Source of the DNA: Bradyrhizobium hereditatis
GTDB lineage: Bacteria > Pseudomonadota > Alphaproteobacteria > Rhizobiales > Xanthobacteraceae
DNA length: 64,000 nucleotides
Direction of reading: 5' to 3'
Assembly: GCF_020329435.1 (NCBI RefSeq)
Contig: NZ_JAGKJK010000020.1
Span: 62,001-126,000 of the forward strand
Below the pieces are notes generated by a model. It was given only the letters and a program-made list of their open reading frames with translations. It was not told the DNA's origin and did no database searches. The translations under genes and the position numbers were made by a program. Positions 1-8,670 of the stretch are shown in pieces; the first letter of the stretch is position 1, and every line of letters begins with the position of its first letter.

Positions 1-172
1 GCGCGCTTGGCGCCTGAGCTGGCTGACGCCGCTGGCGTCAGGGCCCGGCTTTCAGCCGCAGACCGAAGCGCTGATCGCGATCCGCCGATTCGTGGATGAT
101 CTCGTTGACGGCGGATCAGCCGCCGCGATCGTTTCGCATGTGCTCTCGCTCGGACAAAGGAAAGCCGCGTGA
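1..172 (+). CDS. 3' end of an unidentified CDS (partial)
   Basis: An open frame enters from the left edge (codons in phase with base 2) and ends at TGA 170-172, giving about 56 C-terminal residues ending in GQRKAA. The TGA overlaps the GTG start of the next gene, the usual sign of translational coupling, so this is probably an upstream member of the same catabolic operon. The fragment has an amphipathic helical look (ALIAIRRFVDDLVDGG) but is too short to assign to a family. The product is unknown. Confidence 0.6.
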   Translation, partial: RAWRLSWLTPLASGPGFQPQTEALIAIRRFVDDLVDGGSAAAIVSHVLSLGQRKAA

Positions 173-1059
173 CCGAAATCGTCGATGCCCATCATCATAT
201 CTGGCGTCAGGCCGACCTGCCCTGGCTGATCGGCCCGATGCAGCCACGCATCTTCGGCCCCTACGAGCCGATCCGTCGCGACTATCCGATCGAAGAGTAT
301 CTCGCTGACCTCGCAGGCTCCGGCGTCACGCGCTCAGTCTATGTGCAGACCAACTGGGCCAATGATCGCTTCGAGGACGAAACCGCCTGGGTTCAGGGAA
401 CAGCAAAGGATCACGGCTGGCCGCACGCCATCGTCGCCTACGCCGATTTCAACGTTGATGACGTCCGCCCGCAGCTTGACCGTCTCGCGCACTATCCCCT
501 TGTGCGCGGCGTACGCATGCAACTGCACTGGCACGAGAATCCGCTCTATCGTTTTGCGGCGCGACCTGATCTCTGCGCCGATCCAAAAATCAGGCGCAAC
601 ATCGCTTGTCTCGCCGACTATGGCTTCAGCTTCGACCTGCAGGTATTCGCGCCGCAGATGGAAGATGCCGCCAGCCTCGCCGAATCCTGTCCCGATGTCA
701 CCTTCGTTCTGCAACACGCCGGCATGCTGGAAGACCTTTCGCCCCAAGGCCGTTCGGCGTGGCTCGATGGCATGACCCGGCTCGCCGCCTGCCCGAACAT
801 CGTCTCCAAACTTTCCGGCCTCGGTACTTTCATTCACCGCAACGATCCCGCGCACATCGCCTCCATTCTTACCGATACCGTGGCGATCTTCGGCGCCGAT
901 CGCTGCCTGTTCGGCTCCAATTTTCCGATCGAAAAACTATGGACAAGCTATCGCGAACTGATCGACGCCTATCTTGCCGCGACAGCCACGCTAAGAGCGG
1001 ATCAGCGCGACGCCGTTCTGCGAAAGACGGCTTTACGCGTCTACCGGCTCGACCGATGA
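169..1059 (+). CDS. amidohydrolase family protein (Amidohydro_2, COG3618-like)
   Basis: 296 aa, GTG start overlapping the upstream stop. It is a predicted cytosolic TIM-barrel metal hydrolase of the group that includes L-fuconolactonase and 2-pyrone-4,6-dicarboxylate lactonase. The N-terminal metal motif is DAHHHIW (H8 and H10). A strand-end His lies in LQHAG (H183). The C-terminal active-site strand reads FGSNFP (N251), where many family members have Asp (GSDxP), so the catalytic-base position is altered in this copy. Next come a lactonase-like MBL enzyme and an SMP-30/isochorismatase fusion, which suggests a lactone or amide ring-opening pathway. The substrate cannot be read from the sequence. 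Confidence 0.85.
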   Translation: MTEIVDAHHHIWRQADLPWLIGPMQPRIFGPYEPIRRDYPIEEYLADLAGSGVTRSVYVQTNWANDRFEDETAWVQGTAKDHGWPHAIVAYADFNVDDVRPQLDRLAHYPLVRGVRMQLHWHENPLYRFAARPDLCADPKIRRNIACLADYGFSFDLQVFAPQMEDAASLAESCPDVTFVLQHAGMLEDLSPQGRSAWLDGMTRLAACPNIVSKLSGLGTFIHRNDPAHIASILTDTVAIFGADRCLFGSNFPIEKLWTSYRELIDAYLAATATLRADQRDAVLRKTALRVYRLDR

Positions 1060-1096
1060 CGGCGCACGCCAATGAAAAGAATATGGGAGGGACCAG

Positions 1097-1945
1097 ATGC
1101 CGCTTGAGATCAAGATCCTGGACTATGGGGATATCGAACTGGAATCGAGCTTTCTCGTGCTCGGCCGCGATTGCGGCCGCACCCGCCGTGTCCTGACGCT
1201 CGGCTTCCTCATCGTTGGCGGCCCTTATCCGGTGGTGATCGACACCGGCTACCGCTCCAACCAGATCATGGAAACGCTGGGCATGCGCGGCCTGCAGTAT
1301 CATGAAAACATGATCGAGAACCAACTTGCGCGCCATGGCGTGCGCATGGGCGACGTCCGCTTTGTCTGCCACACGCACTTGCATATCGATCACGCCGGCA
1401 AGGACGACCTGTTTCCGATGAACACGACGGTCGTGCTCAACCGCAAGGAGCTGGAATATTCCGTCTCCGGTCTTATGCATCCGCAATATCCGGCGCCCGA
1501 TATCAAGCATTTGATCGACCGCCTGCACACCAAGAGCGCACTGCGTTTCCTCGATCTCGAAGTGACCGGCCCGATCGAGCTGATGCCGGGCGTCTATTGC
1601 GAGGCCGCCAACGCCCATACCGAAGGCTCGATGAACATCCATGTTCATACCGCCGACGGCATCGCCACCATCTGCGGCGACGTGATCTACGATTTCAACG
1701 ACCAGATCGTGAATCCCTTCAACGAAATCCATGACTGGGAGCCGCGCACCACAGGCAATCACGGCACCAGCAAGCGTGCGGAAAAGGCCGCGATCAAGAA
1801 GCTGCTGAGCAATTCGCGCTACCTGCTCCCGGTGCACGACCGGCCGGCCAAGATCGAAGGCGGCATGGTGGTCGGCCGCTTGCACGATCAGGTGCCCGGC
1901 CCGATCGTTCAGAGCCTGCCGCAGCGCCATTGGTTTCCGGCTTGA
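1097..1945 (+). CDS. N-acyl-homoserine-lactonase-like metallo-beta-lactamase-fold hydrolase
   Basis: 282 aa, preceded by GGGAGGG about 8 nt upstream. The MBL zinc motif is intact: HTHLHIDHAG (H94, H96, D98, H99). A further ligand candidate is H618-type region AHTEGSMN and a late Asp in TICGDVIYD, followed by a C-terminal PVHDRP His. The size and the long N-terminal VIDTGY strand resemble the AttM/AiiA lactonase branch rather than glyoxalase II. AHL quorum quenching is possible. However, its place between an amidohydrolase and an SMP-30-like lactonase makes a catabolic lactone substrate equally likely. No signal peptide is visible. Confidence 0.85.
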   Translation: MPLEIKILDYGDIELESSFLVLGRDCGRTRRVLTLGFLIVGGPYPVVIDTGYRSNQIMETLGMRGLQYHENMIENQLARHGVRMGDVRFVCHTHLHIDHAGKDDLFPMNTTVVLNRKELEYSVSGLMHPQYPAPDIKHLIDRLHTKSALRFLDLEVTGPIELMPGVYCEAANAHTEGSMNIHVHTADGIATICGDVIYDFNDQIVNPFNEIHDWEPRTTGNHGTSKRAEKAAIKKLLSNSRYLLPVHDRPAKIEGGMVVGRLHDQVPGPIVQSLPQRHWFPA

Positions 1946-1965
1946 AGCGCTGAGAGGACTGACCG

Positions 1966-3543
1966 ATGACGCACGTCACGCTGCGCCCGGAATTCGAAAC
2001 CCTGATCGATCCCTATGCGCCGGTCGGCCAGGTCGGCACCGGTTTTGAATTCACGGAAGGGCCGATCTGGCATCCGGTCCACCACTTCCTGCTGTTTTCG
2101 GATATGCCGGCCGACGTACGGCGGCGATGGGATGCCAGGCGCGGCGTCGTCGAGGTCAAGCGTCCCTCGAACAAGTGCAACGGCATGACTTATGATGCCG
2201 AGCTCAATCTGATCGTCTGCGAGCACGCCACCTCGTCCTTGATCCGCGAACGTCCCGATGGAAGGCGCGAGGTCATCGCCTCGCATTTCGAGAACCAGGA
2301 GCTCAACAGCCCGAATGATGTCTGCGTGCATTCGAGCGGCGCGATCTATTTCAGCGATCCCTGGTACGGCCGCATGCCGGTCTATGGCGTCGAGCGGCCG
2401 CGCCAGCTCGGATTCCAGGGCGTCTATCGCGTTCCACCCGGCGGCGGCCCACCAAAACTCGTCGTCGATCGCCATTTGTTCGATCAGCCCAACGGGCTCT
2501 GCTTCTCGCCCGACGAGCGCCTGCTCTATGTCAACGACACCACGCAGGCGCTGATCCGTGCCTTCGATGTCGAGGCCGATGGCTCGCTCTCCAATGCACG
2601 CGTCTTCGCCAGCGGCATCCGTTCCGAGCTCGAGCCCGGCCTGCCCGATGGCATGAAATGCGATCAGCGCGGCAGTGTCTGGGTCACCGCGCCCGGCGGC
2701 GTCTGGGTCTATTCGCCGGCTGGCGAGTTACTCGGCAAGGTGCGCGTGCCCGAACTGGTCGCCAATCTCGCCTGGGGCGGCGCTGATTTTCGCACGCTCT
2801 ATCTCACCGCAACCCATTCGGTCTATGCAATCCCGGTCAAGGCGGGACCGCGCCACGAGCCCTATATGAGTGGGCGGATTTCGACCGGGCCGGACACCGG
2901 CTCCGCGCAGCCGGCCGTGCCGCAACTGGCTGCCGGTGACATGCAGCTCGATCCGCGGCGCTGCGCGATGATCATCCAGGATCTGCAGAACGACGTCATC
3001 ATGGAAGGCGGCGCATTCGCCGATTCCGGCTCGCCCGCGCATGCACGCCAGCAGCGGGTCGTCGACAATGTCCGCCGCCTCGCGGAGGCGGCGCGGGCGC
3101 GCGGCGTCGTCATCATCCATGTCTGGTTCATCGTCGAGCCGGGCGCGCCCGGCGTCACGCTCAATGCGCCACTGTTCGAAGGGTTGGTCGACAGCGGCGC
3201 GATGGTGCGCGGAAGCTGGGGCGCTGCGCCGGTGCCGGGGCTCGAGCCGCGCGCCGGCGATTTCATCGTCGAGAAGATGCGGATGAGCGCCTGGGAAGGC
3301 ACACGCCTGGAAACCATCCTGAAGGCGACCGGTCGCGACATGATCATCAACACTGGCGCCTGGACTAACATGTCGATCGAGCACACCGCCCGCACTGGCG
3401 CCGACAAAGGCTACTTCATGATCGTGCCTGAAGACTGCTGCTCGACCATGAACGCCGACTGGCACAACGCCTCTATCAATTTCGCGATGCAGAACGTCGC
3501 CGTCGTCACCAACGCGGATGCCGTCATCAGGGGGCTGGGATGA
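1966..3543 (+). CDS. SMP-30/gluconolactonase-like domain fused to an isochorismatase-like cysteine-hydrolase domain
   Basis: 525 aa with two catalytic folds in one frame. Residues about 20-300 are an SMP-30/gluconolactonase/LRE beta-propeller with its usual metal-site signatures: EGPIW (E31), SPND (N117), QPNG (N176) and PDG (D228). After a Pro/Ala linker (about 305-325), residues 330-525 are an isochorismatase-like fold with the expected Asp (D339 in IIQDLQND) and Lys (K437 in IVEKM). The nucleophile position reads TNMSIEHTA, so Ser470 stands where cysteine hydrolases have Cys. The order suggests sequential lactone and amide/ester hydrolysis, or a non-catalytic second domain as in Cys-less family members. 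The gene ends 13 nt before the next start. Confidence 0.85.
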   Translation: MTHVTLRPEFETLIDPYAPVGQVGTGFEFTEGPIWHPVHHFLLFSDMPADVRRRWDARRGVVEVKRPSNKCNGMTYDAELNLIVCEHATSSLIRERPDGRREVIASHFENQELNSPNDVCVHSSGAIYFSDPWYGRMPVYGVERPRQLGFQGVYRVPPGGGPPKLVVDRHLFDQPNGLCFSPDERLLYVNDTTQALIRAFDVEADGSLSNARVFASGIRSELEPGLPDGMKCDQRGSVWVTAPGGVWVYSPAGELLGKVRVPELVANLAWGGADFRTLYLTATHSVYAIPVKAGPRHEPYMSGRISTGPDTGSAQPAVPQLAAGDMQLDPRRCAMIIQDLQNDVIMEGGAFADSGSPAHARQQRVVDNVRRLAEAARARGVVIIHVWFIVEPGAPGVTLNAPLFEGLVDSGAMVRGSWGAAPVPGLEPRAGDFIVEKMRMSAWEGTRLETILKATGRDMIINTGAWTNMSIEHTARTGADKGYFMIVPEDCCSTMNADWHNASINFAMQNVAVVTNADAVIRGLG

Positions 3544-3556
3544 CCAGGGCCCGGCC

Positions 3557-4183
3557 ATGCCCAAGCTCTTTCACCTGAGCTGCTCGCCGCGCGCGGACTC
3601 TGAATCTTCAGCCGGCGCGCGGGTCTTCATTGAGCGGTTCCGCGAGGCACGGCCGGACTGGGACATCGACGTGATGAACCTGTGGCAGGATCACCTTCCG
3701 GAATTCGAAGGCTATGTGCTGGAAGCAAAATATGCCCGCATCAACGGACGAGCCTTCACGGATTCGCAGCGCGATGCCTTCGCCGTCGCCGAGCGCATCG
3801 CGATCCGTTTCGCGCTCGCCGATCGCGTGTTGATTTCGACGCCGATGTGGAATTTCGGCATTCCTTATAAGCTGAAGCAATGGATCGACGTGATCACGCA
3901 GCCCGGGCTGGCGTTCCGCTACGATCCGGCGCAAGGATATCTGCCGCTGTTCAAGGACAGACCGACGGTTGTCATCTTGGCCAGTGGCAGTGATTTCGTC
4001 ACCGGCATGAATCGCGGCCGCATCGACATGGCAACACCCTATCTGCGCGAGGCGCTGCGCTTTATCGGCGTCAGCAACGTCCGCTTCGTGCCAATTGGAC
4101 CCACAACCGGACCGGCGGAGCCGATCCGCACCGCACGCGAAAGCGCGCATCGTCGGCTGGCCGAAATAGCTGCGAGATTCTGA
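3557..4183 (+). CDS. FMN-dependent NAD(P)H:quinone/azo oxidoreductase (flavodoxin-like fold)
   Basis: 208 aa. The start is ATG 3557 (MPKLFHLSCSPR); an earlier in-frame ATG at 3518 would overlap the upstream gene by 26 nt. The N-terminal phosphate-binding loop SCSPRADSESS and the STPMWNFGIPYKLKQWID segment are the hallmarks of the AzoR/Flavodoxin_2 family, in which a dimeric FMN enzyme reduces quinones or azo compounds with NAD(P)H. Length fits the family (about 200 aa). Close spacing on both sides places it in the same operon as the fusion hydrolase and the quinone-oxidoreductase-like MDR protein. Confidence 0.85.
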   Translation: MPKLFHLSCSPRADSESSAGARVFIERFREARPDWDIDVMNLWQDHLPEFEGYVLEAKYARINGRAFTDSQRDAFAVAERIAIRFALADRVLISTPMWNFGIPYKLKQWIDVITQPGLAFRYDPAQGYLPLFKDRPTVVILASGSDFVTGMNRGRIDMATPYLREALRFIGVSNVRFVPIGPTTGPAEPIRTARESAHRRLAEIAARF

Positions 4184-4256
4184 CGCCGGCATGCTGGCGG
4201 CGCCGGAACCTTTGCGGCAATATAGCGCTTACCCGACTGAGCCGAAGGAGATTCCG

Positions 4257-5270
4257 TTGAAGTGCTACGAGCTACAGGGACCGGGCGGAATCGATGGGCT
4301 CGCCCTCGTGGACAAGCCGGTGCCGGAGCCCGGCGAGGGCCAGGTATTGGTGCGGCTGAAAGCAGCCACGCTGAACTATCGCGATCTTCTCACCGTCAAG
4401 GGCGGCTACGGCTCGCGCCAGAAATTTCCGCTGGTGCCCGTTTCGGACGGCTCGGGCGTTGTCGAGCGGGTCGGTCCCGGCGTGCGGGAATTCGCAGCCG
4501 GCGATCGCGTCATCGGCAGCTTCTTTGAAAGCTGGATCGCCGGCGAACCCAGCGAAGCCAAGATGCGCGCGGCCCTCGGTGGCTCCGTGGACGGCGTCCT
4601 GACGCAGTACCGGATCTTTCCAAAGCACGCGCTGGTCAGAACGCCGGAGCACCTCAGCGACATCGAAGCCGCCGCGCTCCCCTGCGCCGGCGTCACGGCC
4701 TGGAGCGCCGTCGTCAAGCTCGGCGGCATCAAACCCGGCCAGATCGTTCTGACACAAGGCACCGGAGGTGTTTCTCTCTTCGCCCTTCAGTTTACGAAAA
4801 TGTGCGGCGCGCGTGTCATCGCAACTTCCTCGAGCGATGCCAAGATCGAGCGTCTCAAGCAGTTCGGCGCAGATCTTACCTTGAACTACAAGGCGACACC
4901 CGACTGGGGAAAGAAGGCCCGCGAATGGAGCGGTCAGGGCGTCGACCTCGTCGTCGAGGTGGGCGGGGTCGGTACGCTGAACGAATCGATTAGAGCGACC
5001 AGGATCGGCGGCACGATCGCCTTCATCGGCGTGCTCGCCGGACCGCCACCGTCAGACCTGCGGCTGCCCTTGATGGTGATGCAGCAGCAGCGGCTGCAGG
5101 GCGTCACCGTCGGATCGGTCGAGGATCTCAGGGCGATGGTCGAGGCAATCGCCGTTCACCGGATGAAGCCGGCGATCGACAAGACGTTTCCGTTCGATCA
5201 GGCGAAGCAGGCGTTTTTCCATATGGAGAGCGGCGCACATTTGGGGAAAGTGGCGATCGAGATCGACTGA
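4257..5270 (+). CDS. NAD(P)-dependent alcohol dehydrogenase, quinone-oxidoreductase-like MDR family
   Basis: 337 aa from TTG 4257, chosen because GAAGGAG (4244-4250) lies 6 nt upstream and the N-terminus then starts directly with the MDR domain (KCYELQGPGGIDGL). An in-frame ATG at 4191 would add 22 atypical residues. The GroES-like domain covers about 25-130 and contains LNYRDLLTVKG. The Rossmann domain carries TQGTGGVSLFALQF as the nucleotide loop. Structural-zinc cysteines are absent, as in zinc-free quinone oxidoreductases, although the annotation family also contains zinc enzymes. It is probably the last gene of the catabolic operon. Confidence 0.85.
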   Translation: MKCYELQGPGGIDGLALVDKPVPEPGEGQVLVRLKAATLNYRDLLTVKGGYGSRQKFPLVPVSDGSGVVERVGPGVREFAAGDRVIGSFFESWIAGEPSEAKMRAALGGSVDGVLTQYRIFPKHALVRTPEHLSDIEAAALPCAGVTAWSAVVKLGGIKPGQIVLTQGTGGVSLFALQFTKMCGARVIATSSSDAKIERLKQFGADLTLNYKATPDWGKKAREWSGQGVDLVVEVGGVGTLNESIRATRIGGTIAFIGVLAGPPPSDLRLPLMVMQQQRLQGVTVGSVEDLRAMVEAIAVHRMKPAIDKTFPFDQAKQAFFHMESGAHLGKVAIEID

Positions 5271-5720
5271 CCGCGACATTTCGCCATGCTGGCGCGAGTC
5301 ACGATGGGTCGTCACGGCCTCAGATTGGTCGCCGACGCTGGCTCCTGCGACAGGTTCCACTGTAGGATTTACCCAGTTTTGAGCGTACTGGGCGTCGAAG
5401 ATCGTCTACGCGGAGGATTCTTCGTGTTCATGGCCACAACTGGCAACACGGCGCACAACTCCTACTGGTTCCAGGAATTGCTTCCGTCATCATTAGGCTC
5501 TAAATTCCCGCCATTCACCTCGCCGAAAAACCGGCGCCGCCTGGCGCTCGCGAGTGCTGAACGGGGTTTGCAACCGAGCTGGGGTCACCGCCTCACCGAA
5601 AGCTGAGGGCCCGCCCCTACGACCGCGAGACATGTAGACCGGCTGTGAGCGAGGCTACCTGCGCGAGAACGATGCCGCCCGCGCGGAAGCAGCAAGCGAG
5701 CAGTCGGATGGAAATGAGCT
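5271..5720. other. intergenic stretch, no gene supported
   Basis: About 450 bases separate the catabolic operon from the exporter operon. A 106-codon frame is open at 5286-5606 but has no family resemblance, poor Shine-Dalgarno context and a composition unlike its neighbours. The region most likely holds the terminator of the first operon and the promoter of the adaptor gene. I could not define either. Confidence 0.5.
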
Positions 5721-6782
5721 ATGACCAAAGACAAGAGCGAACTCTTGAGATCGCTGACCATCGATCGCAGCGCCGACAAGGTGGAACGGTCCGGTCGCCG
5801 CTGGTTGCCGATCGCCGCGACCGCTGCCGTTTGCCTCGTCGTCGCGTTCGCTGCCTTTGGCGCGTACGAATTCAGCCGGCAGGACCAGCCGAGGGAGACC
5901 ACGCCCCAGCCAACGGCGCAGCCGCAGACACCGCCGCCCGCTCCGCAGGCCGCCACGAATAACAAAGCCGCCGGCAGTCTCGCCGCCTCCGGCTATGTGG
6001 TGGCGCGCCGCAAGGCGACCGTGGCAGCCGAGATCACCGGCAAGGTGGTCGAGGTCTTCATTGACGAAGGCATGACGGTTACCGAGGGCCAGGTGGTCGC
6101 GCGGCTCGACAGCGTGCTAGCCGAAAAGGACTATGAACTGGCGCGCTCGCGCGTCGAGACGGCCGATGCCGCGGTCGCCGCGATCACCGCCGACCTGGAA
6201 GACGCGACCCGGATCATGATGCGCGTGCAAACGCTGTCGCAGAAGAATTTTGCGACCGAGGCCGACCTGACCAAGGCGCAGGCGCGCGTCGGCGTGCTCA
6301 GCGCGCAACTGCGCCAGGCACAGTCGCAATTCGAGACCGCCAAGATCGATGCCAAGCGCTCAGGATCGATGCTCGAAAAGCACCAGATCAAGGCGCCGTT
6401 CTCCGGCGTCGTCATCGACCGCAGTGCCCAGCCCGGCGAGATGATTTCGCCGATGTCGGTCGGCGGCTACACGCGCACCGGCATCTGCACCATCGTCGAC
6501 ATGGATTCGATCGAAATCGAGGTCGATGTCAACGAAGCCTTTATCGGCCGGGTCGTGCCCGGCGGGCCCGTCAACGCAGTGCTAGATGCCTATCCGGACT
6601 GGACGATTCCCGCCTCGGTGATTGCCATCGTGCCGACCGCGAACCGCGAAAAAGCCACGGTGAAGGTGCGCATCCGCTTCGAGAAGAAGGACCCGCGTAT
6701 CCTGCCCGATATGGCGGTGAAGGTGAATTTCATGCGCGAGGCCAAGGCGAATGGCACGGCTGAAGCCGCTGCCGCGAACTAA
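5721..6782 (+). CDS. HlyD/MacA-like periplasmic adaptor of an ABC exporter
   Basis: 353 aa. A single membrane anchor spans about residues 28-46 (WLPIAATAAVCLVVAFAAFG), followed by a Pro/Gln/Thr-rich linker. The lipoyl half-motif runs from about residue 88 (ASGYVVARRKATVAAEITGK). An alpha-helical hairpin covers about 135-220, with heptad-like ELARSRVETADAAVAAI and LTKAQARVGVLSAQL. The beta-barrel begins at IKAPFSGVVIDR. It is the membrane-fusion subunit that links the ABC permeases encoded downstream to the outer membrane or periplasm. It sits 30 nt before the ATPase gene. No outer-membrane factor is encoded nearby. Confidence 0.9.
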   Translation: MTKDKSELLRSLTIDRSADKVERSGRRWLPIAATAAVCLVVAFAAFGAYEFSRQDQPRETTPQPTAQPQTPPPAPQAATNNKAAGSLAASGYVVARRKATVAAEITGKVVEVFIDEGMTVTEGQVVARLDSVLAEKDYELARSRVETADAAVAAITADLEDATRIMMRVQTLSQKNFATEADLTKAQARVGVLSAQLRQAQSQFETAKIDAKRSGSMLEKHQIKAPFSGVVIDRSAQPGEMISPMSVGGYTRTGICTIVDMDSIEIEVDVNEAFIGRVVPGGPVNAVLDAYPDWTIPASVIAIVPTANREKATVKVRIRFEKKDPRILPDMAVKVNFMREAKANGTAEAAAAN

Positions 6783-6812
6783 CTCCCGGCCGATATAGAA
6801 GAGGAGACAAAC

Positions 6813-7511
6813 GTGACAGCCGAACACCCGATGGTTCGCCTTGCTGGCGTAGCCAAGCGTTTCACCAAAGGCAAGGAAACGATCTCGATCTTCGATCATC
6901 TCGATATGGCGATCCCTCGCGGCGATTTCATCGCCGTGATGGGACCGTCCGGTTCGGGCAAGACGACGCTGCTCAATCTGCTCGGCGGCATCGACCGCGC
7001 CGATGCAGGCGAAATTTCTGTCGCGGACCGGCGCATCGACGGCCTTTCCGAGGGCGAGCTGGCGGCCTGGCGCGCCGCCAATATCGGCTTCATCTTCCAG
7101 TTCTATAATCTGATGCCGATGCTGACCGCGGCGCAGAACGTCGAACTGCCGTTGTTGCTGACGAAACTACGCAGCAAGGAGCGCGCCGCCCGCGTTCAAA
7201 CCGCGCTTTCCGTGGTCGGCCTCGCCGACCGCATGAAGCACCGCCCGCGCGAGATGTCCGGCGGCCAGCAGCAGCGCGTGGCGATTGCGCGCGCCATCGT
7301 TTCCGACCCGAATCTCTTGCTCTGCGACGAACCGACCGGCGACCTCGACCGGCAATCCGCCGATGAAATCTTGTCTATCCTGCAACTGCTCAATGGCGAA
7401 CTCGGCAAAACCATCGTGATGGTGACGCACGATCCCGCCGCGGCGAACTATGCCAAGCGCGTGCTGCATCTCGACAAGGGCCGCTTCGTCGAACGGGAGC
7501 TTGCCGCGTGA
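6813..7511 (+). CDS. ABC transporter ATP-binding protein (MacB/LolD-like)
   Basis: 232 aa from GTG 6813 with GAGGAG about 7 nt upstream. Walker A is GPSGSGKTT (44-52), the signature is MSGGQQQRVAIARA, Walker B is LLLCDEPTGDLD and the switch His is in VMVTHD. Length and the EPTGDLD form place it in the MacB/LolD/FtsE branch that energises FtsX-type permeases. The stop overlaps the start of the next gene (GTGA, 7508-7511), so ATPase and permease are translationally coupled. It acts with the two permeases and the adaptor as an efflux or mechanotransmission complex. The cargo is unknown. Confidence 0.93.
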   Translation: MTAEHPMVRLAGVAKRFTKGKETISIFDHLDMAIPRGDFIAVMGPSGSGKTTLLNLLGGIDRADAGEISVADRRIDGLSEGELAAWRAANIGFIFQFYNLMPMLTAAQNVELPLLLTKLRSKERAARVQTALSVVGLADRMKHRPREMSGGQQQRVAIARAIVSDPNLLLCDEPTGDLDRQSADEILSILQLLNGELGKTIVMVTHDPAAANYAKRVLHLDKGRFVERELAA

Positions 7512-8668
7512 ACGACTTCGATCTGGTACGGAAAAACCTGTTCCGCCGCAAATTGCGCGCCAGCCTGATGATCGTGTCGATCCTGATCGCCTTCATGATC
7601 TTCGGCGTGCTCGCCGGATTCTACCGCGCTTTCAACGCCGGCGAGGATCGCGCCGCTGCCGATAGGATGATCACGGTCAACAAGATCAACTTCACCCAGC
7701 CGATGCCGATCGCCTATTTCAATCGGGTCAAATCAGTCGAAGGCGTGCGGCAGGTGACCTTCGCCAACTGGTTCGGCGGCTATTATCAAGACCCGAAAAA
7801 CTTCATCATGGCGCTCGCGATCGAGCCGAATACCTATTTCGACGTGTACCGCAGCGAATTCGAGGTTGCGCCCGACCAGCTTCAGGCCTTCATGCGCGAC
7901 CGCGGCAGCGCGGTGGTCGGCGAAAGCCTGGCGCAGAAATGGGGCTGGAAGATCGGCGACCGTATTCCTCTCAATAGCAATATCTTCAGCCAGAAGAGCG
8001 GCGGACACACCTGGGACCTCACCATTGCCGGCATCGTCAAGGGCAAAGCGGAGCATGTCGACACCAACTTCCTCCTGTTCCAATACCCCTATTTCGACGA
8101 GACCCGCAGTTTCGGCAAGGACACCATCGGCTGGATGATCCTGCAGACCACCTCGCCCGAGAATAACGACCGCGTCGCAAAGGCGATCGACGCGATGTTC
8201 GCCAACTCCACCGCCGAGACCTCGACCGACACGGAGAAGGCCTTCGGCAAGGCGTTCGCGGCGCAGTTCGGCAATATCGCGCTGATCGTGCTATTGGTGG
8301 TCGGCGCGGCCTTCGTCACCATCCTGATGATCGTCGGCAACACCATGGCGCTGTCGATCCGCGAGCGCACCCGCGAGATCGGCGTCTTGAAAACGCTCGG
8401 GTTCTCAGGCCCGCGGATCCTGACGATGGTGCTCGGCGAATCCGTGTTGCTGGCGCTGCTCGGCGGCATTCCTGGCCTCGCGATTGCGGCGCTGATCGCG
8501 ATGGCGCTGCGCAACAGCCTCGCTAACGTCGCGCCCGCCTTTTCGGTATCGCCGACCATCGCCCTTCAGGGGCTGGGGCTGATGATCGCACTTGGGTTGA
8601 TCACCGGGATCATTCCGGCGCTCAACGCCATGCGGCTTAGAATCGCAACTGCGCTTGGACGGGGATAG
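7508..8668 (+). CDS. ABC transporter permease, FtsX/MacB-type (first of two)
   Basis: 386 aa, GTG start overlapping the ATPase stop by 4 nt. One N-terminal transmembrane segment (about 17-37, ASLMIVSILIAFMIFGVLAG) is followed by a large extracytoplasmic MacB-like domain. Three C-terminal segments carry the FtsX signature (RERTREIGVLKTLGFSG, about 290-306). This is the standard type VII ABC permease layout. It ends 2 nt before the second permease, with which it probably forms a heterodimer. Confidence 0.9.
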   Translation: MNDFDLVRKNLFRRKLRASLMIVSILIAFMIFGVLAGFYRAFNAGEDRAAADRMITVNKINFTQPMPIAYFNRVKSVEGVRQVTFANWFGGYYQDPKNFIMALAIEPNTYFDVYRSEFEVAPDQLQAFMRDRGSAVVGESLAQKWGWKIGDRIPLNSNIFSQKSGGHTWDLTIAGIVKGKAEHVDTNFLLFQYPYFDETRSFGKDTIGWMILQTTSPENNDRVAKAIDAMFANSTAETSTDTEKAFGKAFAAQFGNIALIVLLVVGAAFVTILMIVGNTMALSIRERTREIGVLKTLGFSGPRILTMVLGESVLLALLGGIPGLAIAALIAMALRNSLANVAPAFSVSPTIALQGLGLMIALGLITGIIPALNAMRLRIATALGRG

Positions 8669-8670
8669 GT

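Noticed and set aside
1097..1945. Quorum-quenching lactonase as the firm role of the MBL-fold protein
   Set aside because: The HxHxDH motif alone does not define AHL activity, and the operon context favours catabolic lactones.
5286..5606. Possible 106-aa gene between the catabolic and exporter operons
   Set aside because: No homology, no ribosome site of note and uneven codon use.
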